Shown here: piece by piece, positions 1-7,268 of the stretch | Numbering within the stretch: the stretch's first letter is position 1 | Layout of the letters: each line of letters begins with the position of its first letter | Source of the DNA: Hyphomonadaceae bacterium | Lineage (GTDB): Bacteria; Pseudomonadota; Alphaproteobacteria; Caulobacterales; Aquidulcibacteraceae | Assembly (NCBI GenBank): GCA_022843225.1 | Contig: JALHOC010000011.1 | Span: forward strand, 1-57,223 | Direction: 5' to 3' | Length of the DNA: 57,223 nt | The notes under the pieces: model-generated | What the model was told of the DNA's origin: nothing | Databases searched by the model: none | The model's input: the letters and a program-made list of their open reading frames with translations, nothing else | Program-made: the position numbers and the translations under genes

Positions 1-795
1 CCCGCCGAGCGCGCCGCTTTCGAGGATTCCGCGCGCTTTTATGAAGAGAACGGCGCGCTCTATCTCACCGCCACCCTGCTCGGCCGGCGCGAGGAAGGCT
101 TGTTCATCGCGGGGCCTGTCACCTTCATTCTGGCGCAAGGAAAGCTGGTCACGGTGCGCCAGGTGCGCCCGCGCGCGTTCGATGTCGGCCAGGGCCGCGC
201 GTCGGCGCGCATCGGCTCGGCGCAAACGGGCGCTGACGTATTGTTCGCGCTGCTCGAAGGCGCCGCGGAACGCTTGGCCGACTTGCTTGCGGAGGCCACG
301 CGCGAAGCCAACGCCATTTCGCAAGCCGTGTTCGCACCCGACGCCCAGCCCGATCTGCGCGCGGTGTTGCGCGATCTCGGTCGTCTTGGATCCTACGCCG
401 CACTCGCGCACGACAGCCTCTCAAGCCTGCAACGGCTTGCGACCTATGCACGTGCGTCCAAGGATCGCCGCGACATCGACGATAAGCGCATTTCGGCGTA
501 CGCGCGTGATGTCGGCGAGTTGGAGCGCATCTCCGAAGCGTTGCAGCCGCGCCTTGCCTTCCTGCAAGACGCCACGCTCGGCCTCATCAATGCGGCGCAG
601 ACAAATGTGCTGAAAGCGCTCTCGCTCGCCACCATCGCTTTCGTGCCGCCGACCTTGATCGCCTCCATCTTCGGCATGAACTTTGACGCCATGAGCTGGT
701 TTCGCGCGGGCTGGGGGCCTTGGGTGGGCTTTCTCTTGATGTTTCTTGCGCCCGCGGTTTTGTTTACCATCGCCAAATGGCGCAAATGGTTCTGA
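1..795 (+). CDS. CorA-family divalent cation transporter, C-terminal part (5' end cut by window)
   Basis: The frame is open from base 1, so the gene begins outside the window; 264 residues are visible. A long helical cytoplasmic stretch leads into two C-terminal membrane segments (about 203-228 and 241-260). The first ends in the GMN signature (codons 225-227, seen as FGMNF) that forms the selectivity loop of CorA Mg2+/Co2+ channels. The short basic tail KWRKWF after TM2 is also typical. By family it is an inner-membrane pentameric channel for Mg2+ or a related metal such as Zn2+ or Ni2+; the exact ion cannot be read. It is followed by a 115-base gap and a lipoprotein gene on the same strand. 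Confidence 0.9.
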   Translation, partial: PAERAAFEDSARFYEENGALYLTATLLGRREEGLFIAGPVTFILAQGKLVTVRQVRPRAFDVGQGRASARIGSAQTGADVLFALLEGAAERLADLLAEATREANAISQAVFAPDAQPDLRAVLRDLGRLGSYAALAHDSLSSLQRLATYARASKDRRDIDDKRISAYARDVGELERISEALQPRLAFLQDATLGLINAAQTNVLKALSLATIAFVPPTLIASIFGMNFDAMSWFRAGWGPWVGFLLMFLAPAVLFTIAKWRKWF

Positions 796-910
796 TTGCG
801 CACTTGTAAGCTTTCGCCCCAGAGGCGCCCAAACTGGCGTTAATCTCGCGGCGCCACTAAATGCGGATCAATGACGCGCAATTAGCGTCACCAGTTCGAG
901 GAGAACCAAT

Positions 911-1132
911 ATGACGACGAAGCTCATTCTCACCGCCGCGGCGGCCTGCGCGCTGGCGGCGTGCGGCACCCAAACCGGCGACCGTTTGGCCTCGGGCGCC
1001 GCGATCGGCGCGGGCGTTGGCGCGGTGGCCGGCGGCGTTGGCGCCATTCCGGGCGCGATTGTTGGCGCCGCCGTCGGCGGCCTGACCAAGCCCAGCCAAG
1101 TCAATCTCGGCAAGCCCGTGTGGAACGATTGA
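911..1132 (+). CDS. Small glycine-zipper lipoprotein
   Basis: This is a 73-residue protein with a lipoprotein signal peptide; the lipobox LAAC ends at Cys18. The rest is almost entirely a Gly/Ala glycine-zipper segment (about 28-58) followed by a short polar tail. Proteins of this form are osmotically inducible or YMGG/OmpA-like glycine-zipper lipoproteins of the envelope; the precise role is unknown. The start is well fixed: GAGGAG at 898-903 lies 7 bases before the ATG. A perfect inverted repeat TGACGC-N7-GCGTCA (872-890) lies just upstream and could be a 5'-leader hairpin or an operator. Confidence 0.8.
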   Translation: MTTKLILTAAAACALAACGTQTGDRLASGAAIGAGVGAVAGGVGAIPGAIVGAAVGGLTKPSQVNLGKPVWND

Positions 1133-1211
1133 TTGAGTTTGAGGCGCGAGCGCTCTAGAGGCTCGCGCTTATGAGGCGCCCGTCTGTGCTGCGGGAGTGC
1201 CGAGGATAGAT

Positions 1212-1727
1212 ATGCCCGCGCTTGAATTCACCCGTCGCTATGCGATGGCGCATCGGCTTCTCGCCGATCCGACCTCGAAATGCATTGTGCCGCATGGGCA
1301 CAACGAGTTTGTCACCGTTCGACTTCAGCCGCGTACGGCGTTCCGCTTTGGCGGGGCCAACGCGCAAGCGCCCTTCGAGGCGCTGAAACGACGCTGGCAT
1401 GGTTGGATCGATGGCTGCGTCGATCATGCGCTCCAACTGAACGAGGCTGATCCGTTGATCGGCTTTTTCCGCGAGCACGAGCCCGCGCGCTTACAGCGCA
1501 TCATGACGTTTGTCGGCGATCCCACCACCGAAGCGCTGGCGGCGTGCTTCTGGCTGAAGCTTCGGGCATTTTTGGAGGATGCCGACCTGCCCTTCGATGT
1601 CGCCGAAGTGCGCGTCGAGGAAACGCCAACGAACACTGTTGTGCTGACCGCCTTCGACGCCAACGCATGCGGCCTGCCCGCTCACGCCTGGCCGCGCCGG
1701 CCGGACATGAGCATCAACGAGTTTTGA
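1212..1727 (+). CDS. 6-pyruvoyl-tetrahydropterin synthase / QueD-like protein
   Basis: The 171-residue protein carries the full active-site pattern of the PTPS/QueD fold. Zinc ligands are His14 (in AMAHRL), His28 and His30, and Cys24 sits in CIVPHGH, the CxxxHGH arrangement typical of QueD. Downstream come VDHALQLNE (catalytic His) and VRVEETPTNT (substrate-binding Glu). QueD makes 6-carboxy-tetrahydropterin, a precursor of queuosine and other deazapurines. No queC, queE or queF lies nearby, so the pathway assignment is an inference. A GTG start at 1197 would add five residues; the ATG is preferred because AGG (1203-1205) is correctly spaced for it. Confidence 0.75.
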   Translation: MPALEFTRRYAMAHRLLADPTSKCIVPHGHNEFVTVRLQPRTAFRFGGANAQAPFEALKRRWHGWIDGCVDHALQLNEADPLIGFFREHEPARLQRIMTFVGDPTTEALAACFWLKLRAFLEDADLPFDVAEVRVEETPTNTVVLTAFDANACGLPAHAWPRRPDMSINEF

Positions 1728-1733
1728 GCCGTC

Positions 1734-2348
1734 TCACCAAGAATAATTGAAGCTGACGCTGACGCGCGCCCGCTTCGCTTCGTTCGGCGGCACTTCGTGG
1801 CGCAGGAAGCTTTCCCACATCAGCACGTCGCCGGCGCGCGGTTCGAGATAAACGAACGTCTGCTCTTCTTCTGGCGCGTCTTCGGTGCGCGGGGGCGCGG
1901 CCATCATAAATTGCAGACGCGGATCCTCAAGCTTGAGCGCCGACGATCCAAGCGGCGTGGAGACATAATAGGTCCCGCTCAGCACCGAATGAGGGTGAAC
2001 GTGGCCGGTATGAACGCCGCCCGGCTCTAAAACGTTGACCCACATCGAATTGAGAATGAGCTTGCCGCCATTGAGGTCAAAGTGCAGCGCACGGGCGAAG
2101 GCGCTGGCGTGGCGGTCGAGATTTTTCTTGAGCTCCGCGAACGCCGGATCGCGGGTCGGGAGATCGTCGAGCGAGGCGTAGGAGGTGTAGCCCTTATAGC
2201 CATTCTCCCGGCTCCAGCGCCGCCCGGCCTTGTCTTCCTTGGCGATGGCGGCGCAGGCGCCCCCCAGGTCCCGGTTGAGCGCAGCCGCCCCCTCCAGGCG
2301 AGCCCGGTAGAGCTTGGTCACAAAAAGGGTGGAGATCGTCGCCGCCAT
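1734..2348 (-). CDS. Putative 2OG-Fe(II) oxygenase (TIGR02466 family)
   Basis: The protein has 204 residues. The core reads NSMWVNVLEPGG, then HTGHVHPHSVLSG with His116, His118 and His120, then TYYVSTP and a distal RHEVPPN. This is the layout of the TIGR02466 group of putative 2-oxoglutarate/Fe(II) oxygenases: metal ligands on the double-stranded beta-helix and a distal His. The substrate is unknown. The frame is open further upstream to 2399, but ATG 2348 is preferred because a G-rich stretch just upstream can act as ribosome-binding site and family homology starts here. It stands tail to tail with the QueD-like gene, separated by 6 bases. Confidence 0.72.
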   Translation of the reverse strand: MAATISTLFVTKLYRARLEGAAALNRDLGGACAAIAKEDKAGRRWSRENGYKGYTSYASLDDLPTRDPAFAELKKNLDRHASAFARALHFDLNGGKLILNSMWVNVLEPGGVHTGHVHPHSVLSGTYYVSTPLGSSALKLEDPRLQFMMAAPPRTEDAPEEEQTFVYLEPRAGDVLMWESFLRHEVPPNEAKRARVSVSFNYSW

Positions 2349-2410
2349 GCCCCCCAGCTTAGAGCGGCGCCCGCCGGATGGGTCCATGGCTTTCGCCAAG
2401 GCGTAGGGGC

Positions 2411-2442
2411 AAAAAAGAAGCGCCCCCTTTTCAGGGGGCGCT
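2411..2442 (-). terminator. Rho-independent terminator, minus strand
   Basis: A perfect 9-bp stem (AGCGCCCCC / GGGGGCGCT, 2419-2427 and 2434-2442) with a 6-base loop is followed on the minus strand by TTCTTTTTT. It lies 47 bases beyond the stop of the small exported protein gene (2489-2800) and upstream of the oxygenase gene, so it separates the two minus-strand units. Confidence 0.85.
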
Positions 2443-2488
2443 CAGGGCGTCCGTCCGCTTGGGAGGCTGTGGACGGAGGGGCAAAAGC

Positions 2489-2800
2489 TCAACGGGCGGC
2501 TACCGCCTGAAGCGAGGGAGTGATCGAGGCGATCTGGAGTTCGCTTCCGCGGGTTACCTCGCAGCGCACATTCTCCAATTGTCCGTTGCGCCAGAGGTCG
2601 AAATCGACCCGAACGACCCGAAGCCGGACTCGAACTTGGTCGAACCGGACGCTTTCGGCGCTGGCACCGGCTTGGGCGGCAATCTCAGCCCGGCAGAGCT
2701 GGATCGCCGCGCTGCGGTCGCCCACCTCATCGGCGCGGGCGAAACTCGGGAAAGCGACAACCGCGAACATGGCGGCGAGGGAAACAAGAATCTTACGCAT
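2489..2800 (-). CDS. Small exported protein of unknown function
   Basis: This 103-residue protein has a clear Sec signal peptide (MRKILVSLAAMFAVVAFPSFARA, cut after ARA). The mature part of about 80 residues has two cysteines (in QLCRAE and VRCEVT) that could form a disulfide bond. The family was not recognised. Of two consecutive ATGs, the second (2800) is chosen because GGAGG (2806-2810) lies 5 bases before it. The gene diverges from the TetR gene at 2905, and the 104 bases between them hold a strong operator-like palindrome, so it may be a target of that regulator. Confidence 0.7.
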   Translation of the reverse strand: MRKILVSLAAMFAVVAFPSFARADEVGDRSAAIQLCRAEIAAQAGASAESVRFDQVRVRLRVVRVDFDLWRNGQLENVRCEVTRGSELQIASITPSLQAVAAR

Positions 2801-2840
2801 CATATCCTCCTGGGGGAGCAGGAAACCGACCGGCCAACAT

Positions 2841-2884
2841 ATGACGACCGGTCTAGTTATTCCTAGACCTGGACCGATCGTCAT
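2841..2884. promoter_or_regulatory. Nested palindromic operator in a divergent intergenic region
   Basis: Two inverted repeats overlap here. The inner one is GGTCTAG-N6-CTAGACC (2850-2869, 7-base perfect arms). The outer one is ATGACGA ... TCGTCAT (2841-2847 and 2878-2884). Their centres differ by 3 bases. TetR regulators of the YxaF/LmrA type commonly bind tagac/gtcta palindromes, and this site lies between the TetR gene and the divergently transcribed exported-protein gene. Autoregulation and control of both sides is the inferred role. Confidence 0.65.
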
Positions 2885-2904
2885 ACAAGTGCTATTTTCA
2901 GTTC

Positions 2905-3486
2905 ATGGCGAAAACTTCATCGGTTCGGGAAGACATGCTGGCGGTGGCCGGCGAATTGTTCCGCGAACGGGGTTTTGACGGCGTCGGCGTTGCCGAACTG
3001 CTCAACCGCTCGGGCGCGCCGCGCGGTTCGCTCTATTTTCACTTTCCCGGCGGCAAGGAGCAGATCGGCGCTGAAGTGGTCGCCCGTTTCGGTCAGCACT
3101 CGGCGCAGCGTTTCCGCGATTTGCACGAAAGCGGCGTCGATCTCGATCGCTTTATCGACATTGTGTTCAAGACCACCGCGAAGGAATCGAAAGAACGCGA
3201 CTACCTCGCCAGCTGCCCGATGGCCGCGATCGCGGCGTGTTGCGGCAAGGAAGATGTGATCCTCGCGGCCGCGACGCGCGAAGCCTTCGCGTCGTGGGAG
3301 CGCGAGATCGCTACAGCCGCGCGCACGCGCGGCATGAACGCCAAAAATGCCGACATCTTCGCCAACGCCTTCGTCGCCGCCATGGAGGGCGCTTATGTGA
3401 TCGCCAAGGCGCAAGCCTCAACAGCGGCGCATGTGAACGCTTCGCGCGCGATCAAGGCGCTGGCGTCGGCGTTGATGGCGGCTTAG
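2905..3486 (+). CDS. TetR/AcrR family transcriptional regulator
   Basis: This 193-residue regulator has an N-terminal helix-turn-helix (about residues 9-55: MLAVAGELFRERGFDGV, then the recognition part GAPRGSLYFHFPGGKE). The all-helical ligand domain contains LASCPMAAIAA, characteristic of the LmrA/YxaF-like C-terminal type. Such proteins usually repress neighbouring detoxification genes and release DNA on binding a small molecule. The VOC gene starts 5 bases after the stop, so the two are probably cotranscribed. A palindromic operator at 2841-2884 lies immediately upstream. Confidence 0.88.
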   Translation: MAKTSSVREDMLAVAGELFRERGFDGVGVAELLNRSGAPRGSLYFHFPGGKEQIGAEVVARFGQHSAQRFRDLHESGVDLDRFIDIVFKTTAKESKERDYLASCPMAAIAACCGKEDVILAAATREAFASWEREIATAARTRGMNAKNADIFANAFVAAMEGAYVIAKAQASTAAHVNASRAIKALASALMAA

Positions 3487-3491
3487 GCGTT

Positions 3492-3872
3492 ATGCGCCTC
3501 AATCAAGTCACCGCCCCGGCTGCCGACCTCGACACTTCGATCGCGTTCTATCAGATGCTCGGGCTCAAGCTGATTGTCAAAAGCCCGCACTATGCGCGCT
3601 TTGAACTGCCCGAAGGCGAAGCGACGTTCTCGCTGCACCTCATCGACGGCGAGGTAGCACACGCTAACGCGCCGCAACTCTATTTCGAGTGCGCGAATGT
3701 GGATGAGCATTTCGCGCGACTCAAACGCGCCGGCATCGTGTTCGAGCAAGAACCGAAGATGCAGTCGTGGCTTTGGTATGAAGCGTGGCTGCGAGATCCG
3801 GCGGGCAACCACATCTGCCTCTTCAATGCGAGTGAGAACCGCAAAAACCCGCCCTGGCGCTTGCCCGGCTAG
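3492..3872 (+). CDS. VOC superfamily protein (glyoxalase/bleomycin-resistance-like)
   Basis: The 126-residue single VOC module shows the paired beta-alpha-beta-beta-beta pattern: RLNQVTAPAADLDTSIAFYQMLGL at the start, an LYFECANVDEHFARLKRAG middle strand-helix, and YEAWLRDPAGNHICLFN at the end. The terminal Glu-to-Asp/Asn-type metal site region is present, but the substrate cannot be read. It lies 5 bases after the TetR gene, so it is the likely regulated partner. Its TAG stop forms a CTAG shared with the stop of the convergent gene at 3869. Confidence 0.8.
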   Translation: MRLNQVTAPAADLDTSIAFYQMLGLKLIVKSPHYARFELPEGEATFSLHLIDGEVAHANAPQLYFECANVDEHFARLKRAGIVFEQEPKMQSWLWYEAWLRDPAGNHICLFNASENRKNPPWRLPG

Positions 3873-4354
3873 AAATGGTCGAGCGCGCCGAGGTCGAGCG
3901 AGAACGCGGCCAAGCCGCCAAACAACATGATCATCGCGCCCAGCATCAAGAAGCCGACGATCAGCAACACCGTCGCGCCGATCCAGGCGATGCGCGCCAT
4001 CAGCAGCGCATTGTCATTGCCCTCGCCGCGCGCTTGATTGGCGCCGATCAGGCCCAGCACGAGCGCCGCGACTGTCGGCACGAACGGCACAACCAAACCC
4101 AGCACCAAACAGCCCAGCGCGATAATGCTCAGGACGAACGCGCTTGATGACGATGCTGAAACGCCTTGCCCGCCCGCGCCCGGCACCAGGAACACGGCAC
4201 GCACCTGCCCGCCCTCTTCAGCGAAGTCGACGCTCTGCCCAGCGCTCGGCACGCCCGGCGAGCGCCATTCGCTCAGCGGAAAATCGAGGCGCCTCTCATC
4301 GGTCGAGATCAGCACGCCGCGCCCATCCGAGACGCCAAGTACGGTTCCACGCAT
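3869..4354 (-). CDS. Membrane protein with N-terminal soluble domain, unknown function
   Basis: The 161-residue protein has an N-terminal domain of about 75 residues (MRGTVLGVSDGRGVLISTDERRLDFPLSEW..., a small beta-rich OB- or SH3-like pattern). Two hydrophobic hairpin segments follow (about 80-113 and 125-160). The C-terminal part resembles DUF4190-like two-TM membrane segments that recur in small envelope proteins, but the assignment is weak. The start is taken at ATG 4354; the frame extends to 4390 without supporting signals. It is convergent with the VOC gene, sharing the CTAG at their stops. Confidence 0.6.
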   Translation of the reverse strand: MRGTVLGVSDGRGVLISTDERRLDFPLSEWRSPGVPSAGQSVDFAEEGGQVRAVFLVPGAGGQGVSASSSSAFVLSIIALGCLVLGLVVPFVPTVAALVLGLIGANQARGEGNDNALLMARIAWIGATVLLIVGFLMLGAMIMLFGGLAAFSLDLGALDHF

Positions 4355-4451
4355 GGGAGCTGTTGTGCGACATGGGCAAGCGCGGCGCAACTGGGCTGTG
4401 TTTTGGTTAGAACCCAGCTAGCCTTGACTTCAATGTAGCGGGGGATCGCAG

Positions 4452-5258
4452 GTGAAAAATTTCCTTTTGTTGTTTGCGGCTGGCATCATCCTCGCCGCAG
4501 GAGGGTGCGCTCCGCGCGACGCGGATACTGCCTCGCCGGATGCCGCCGGGGGGGCCGCGGTCGATCCGGCCGCACCCGTCGATCCGACCGCGGAGGCCGA
4601 AGCCACGGCGCGCGAAGCTGATGCAGCGCGCATCGCGGGGTTTAATCAAGATTGCCTGAGGCGTCGTACCGGCTCAGCTCCACAGGCCGAAGCGCCGCCG
4701 ACAACAACAGGCCTCTATGAAGCGCGCTGCACCACCTGCTCAAGGCGCTGGTTGCGCATCAAACAAGAGATTCCGCTGCGCAGCGCGCCGAGCGATGCCG
4801 CCCCGCAGACGGCGATCCTGCCGGCTGAAACTTGGGTTTACGCGCTGGAGGAAACGGAATTTCTCGCGCCGTTGCAGGGCGTCGTCGTCGAACCGGGGAG
4901 CGGCTACGGTTTGGAGCTGTGCGACATCGTCTATCGCGTCGGCATCGAGCCGGATGAAGGCACGGAAATCTATTCCGTGTGGCGGCGGGGGCGCATCTTC
5001 CGTTTATCATACGGAGGGGAGGAGCCTCTCGCCGACGACGCCGCGAGGCCGGAAATTTATTGGCAATCGCCGGGTGAACAGACACCGTCGCCCGCTGACG
5101 CTGAGGCCCGCCGTGGGAAATGGCTGCGCTTGGAGGGACGCGGCGGTGAAGCCGGTTGGTTCCGTGATGGCGCGAGCGAGACCTTCGAGTGCTATTGGGA
5201 AAGAGACCCTGAGGACATTTGCGAAACAGCGCCGCAAGGGCCGCCGCCGCGCCGCTAA
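4452..5258 (+). CDS. Lipoprotein of unknown function
   Basis: The 268-residue protein has a lipoprotein signal (MKNFLLLFAAGIILAAGGC, Cys19) followed by an Ala/Asp/Pro-rich linker. A CTTC pair (CTTCSRRW, about residue 95) precedes IPLRSAPSDAAPQTAILPAETWVYALEE, which resembles a bacterial SH3-like module. Four further cysteines may form disulfides. No family was recognised with confidence. The start codon is GTG with GGGGGAT (4439-4445) upstream. The next gene is convergent and 12 bases away. Confidence 0.65.
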   Translation: MKNFLLLFAAGIILAAGGCAPRDADTASPDAAGGAAVDPAAPVDPTAEAEATAREADAARIAGFNQDCLRRRTGSAPQAEAPPTTTGLYEARCTTCSRRWLRIKQEIPLRSAPSDAAPQTAILPAETWVYALEETEFLAPLQGVVVEPGSGYGLELCDIVYRVGIEPDEGTEIYSVWRRGRIFRLSYGGEEPLADDAARPEIYWQSPGEQTPSPADAEARRGKWLRLEGRGGEAGWFRDGASETFECYWERDPEDICETAPQGPPPRR

Positions 5259-5270
5259 GCGATGCGCCGC

Positions 5271-6446
5271 CTACTCCGCGATCAGCCGGTTCGGCGCGCG
5301 GATGGCGTCGGGCGATTGGTTGAGCGCGAGAATTTCCGCGATCAACGACAGCACCGAGGACGAGCGGTCGCCCGCTTCGGCGCTATCCGCGCAAGGCCCG
5401 GACGCGCTTGCGGCGGCGCAGGAGCGCCCAATCGCCGGGCCCGCTGCGTAACGCGCGCCATTGTACTCGACCTCCGCTGCGAAGTAGCTGTCGCCCTGAC
5501 CTGCGCGCGGCACGATCCGGAAAAGCGGCACGCCCGCGCCCCCGCCGCGCAAACCAGCCGCGCGGACACTGAGCTGCGCCTCAATCGGTGCGTTGGGTCT
5601 TGCGTTCATCGACTCCGCACGCAGCAATTCGCCAGTGTAGTAGATCATGTCGTCGAGCGAGCGCAGCCGCAGGCGCACTAAAGTGGAGCCGACGGGAAAA
5701 AGCGGATCGCAATCCTGGCTCGCGCTTGACGCAACCGGGCGTACCGGCTGCGTTGGGTTGTACGTTTCAATCACGCCGCAGAGTGGGCGCCCCGACAGTC
5801 GATCTATGCCGCCCCCGCTCGGGGTTGCGGCGGTCAAATCGAGAAACGCGCGTACTTCGCGGACGAAGTCGCAGCCTGTGGTCGCGACGCGATCGGGGCA
5901 GTCCTCGAAGATGGTGTTGGCTTCGTTCGTGAACACCGTGAGGCGGCCTTCCGCATCGGTTCTCTCGATCGACTCCACCATCACCAAGAGCAGAAGATCA
6001 CGCGGCCAGCCGCTGCGCCAATAATGCGCGAACACGTTCGGCGCTGTCGGTTCGAACGCGGTGCGCGTGAGCGTTTCCGCATTGAACGGCTGCACGGCGT
6101 AGCTCGGGCGCGTTTGGGTTTCACGCTCAATGCCAAGATTGCCAATGCCCCACGGCGATGCGCCCTCGCCCAGCGGAACACCGCCAATGCCGGCGTTTTG
6201 CCGATAGCGCCAGGATGGGCTGTCGGAAATCCCCGTCATCGCGAGATAATAGCGCGGCAGGCGATCCCGGCCGCGCAGGATGTTCAGCAGAATCTGCGCG
6301 GACACCGCTTGGCCGTACGCTTCGTTGAAGGCGGCGGCATCATCGGCGATCTGACGCGCGAGTTGGTCGCGATCGCCCCTTATGCCCGGCGCGGACGCGC
6401 ATCCCGCGAGCATCACCAACGCACACAAGCCAACGAGCGCTCTCAT
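5271..6446 (-). CDS. Large lipoprotein of unknown function
   Basis: The 391-residue protein has a lipobox LAGC (MRALVGLCALVMLAGCAS, Cys16). It then contains QILLNILRGRDRLPRYYLAMTGISDSPSW, a motif I have seen in uncharacterised proteobacterial lipoproteins of this size. A further conserved-looking section reads LVMVESIERTDAEGRLTVFTNE, and RSLDDMIYYTGELLRAE lies near residue 285. Several Cys residues suggest disulfides in the periplasm or outer membrane. The ATG at 6446 is used because the upstream extension of the frame runs into the divergent carbonic anhydrase gene. Function unknown. Confidence 0.7.
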   Translation of the reverse strand: MRALVGLCALVMLAGCASAPGIRGDRDQLARQIADDAAAFNEAYGQAVSAQILLNILRGRDRLPRYYLAMTGISDSPSWRYRQNAGIGGVPLGEGASPWGIGNLGIERETQTRPSYAVQPFNAETLTRTAFEPTAPNVFAHYWRSGWPRDLLLLVMVESIERTDAEGRLTVFTNEANTIFEDCPDRVATTGCDFVREVRAFLDLTAATPSGGGIDRLSGRPLCGVIETYNPTQPVRPVASSASQDCDPLFPVGSTLVRLRLRSLDDMIYYTGELLRAESMNARPNAPIEAQLSVRAAGLRGGGAGVPLFRIVPRAGQGDSYFAAEVEYNGARYAAGPAIGRSCAAASASGPCADSAEAGDRSSSVLSLIAEILALNQSPDAIRAPNRLIAE

Positions 6447-6560
6447 CGTCACTCTCCCCACTCTACAATGCTGCGAACAGGGCCCGACGCGTCGCGCGTT
6501 CCCCGAACAGGCGAGCACGCCCCCTTGCCGTTCGCGCGGGCTTGGGCTTGAACGCCCGCC

Positions 6561-7169
6561 ATGGATCGATTGATCGAAGGCTACCGCCGCTACCGCGCTC
6601 AGCGCTGGCCGCAACTGCGCGAGCTTCACCGTACGCTCGCCGAGCGCGGGCAAAAGCCGCGCATGCTGATCATCGCCTGCTCCGATAGCCGGGTCGATCC
6701 TTCCACCATCTTCGATGTCGATCCCGGCGAATTGTTCATCGTGCGCAATGTCGCTAACCTCGCGCCGCCCTTCGAGGACGCGGCCAAGGGCTATCACGGC
6801 GTCAGCGCCGCGATCGAATTCGCGGTGACCCGTCTTGAGGTGCACACCATCCTGGTGCTTGGCCACGCGCAATGCGGCGGCGTCGCCCACGCCTTGAGCC
6901 AAACCAGCCGCGACGGCTCGTTCTTGGACGCCTGGGTAAGCTTACTCGATCCGGCCAAGGCGCGGATCGCCACGCAAGTGGGCGACCCCCAAGCCGCCCT
7001 CGAGTATGAATCCATCCGCCTCACACTCGAAAATCTGCGGACCTTCCCGTTTGTGGCGGACGCTATTGCCGAGCGCGGCCTGAAACTTGAAGGGGCCCGC
7101 TATGGGGTGGCGGATGGCGCTCTGGAGCTCCTGAATCCAGCGACAGGCGCCTTCGCCCCCGTTGTTTGA
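6561..7169 (+). CDS. can: Beta-class carbonic anhydrase
   Basis: This 202-residue enzyme interconverts CO2 and bicarbonate in the cytoplasm. All zinc and catalytic residues of the beta class are visible: Cys40, Asp42 and Arg44 in ACSDSRV, then His102 and Cys105 in GHAQCGG. The RNVANL and GVSAAIEFAV segments also match. Length is normal for CynT/Can proteins. It is divergent from the large lipoprotein gene (115 bases between starts) and is followed on the same strand by the TIR-like/TonB gene after 99 bases. Confidence 0.95.
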   Translation: MDRLIEGYRRYRAQRWPQLRELHRTLAERGQKPRMLIIACSDSRVDPSTIFDVDPGELFIVRNVANLAPPFEDAAKGYHGVSAAIEFAVTRLEVHTILVLGHAQCGGVAHALSQTSRDGSFLDAWVSLLDPAKARIATQVGDPQAALEYESIRLTLENLRTFPFVADAIAERGLKLEGARYGVADGALELLNPATGAFAPVV

Positions 7170-7268
7170 CGCGAATTCACCGCAATCACGCGCAAAGCCC
7201 ATGTTGTGGTGAATTTTTCCATGCTATCTGCCCCAATTGGTGGGGTTGAGGCGCGCGCGGGAGACGTC

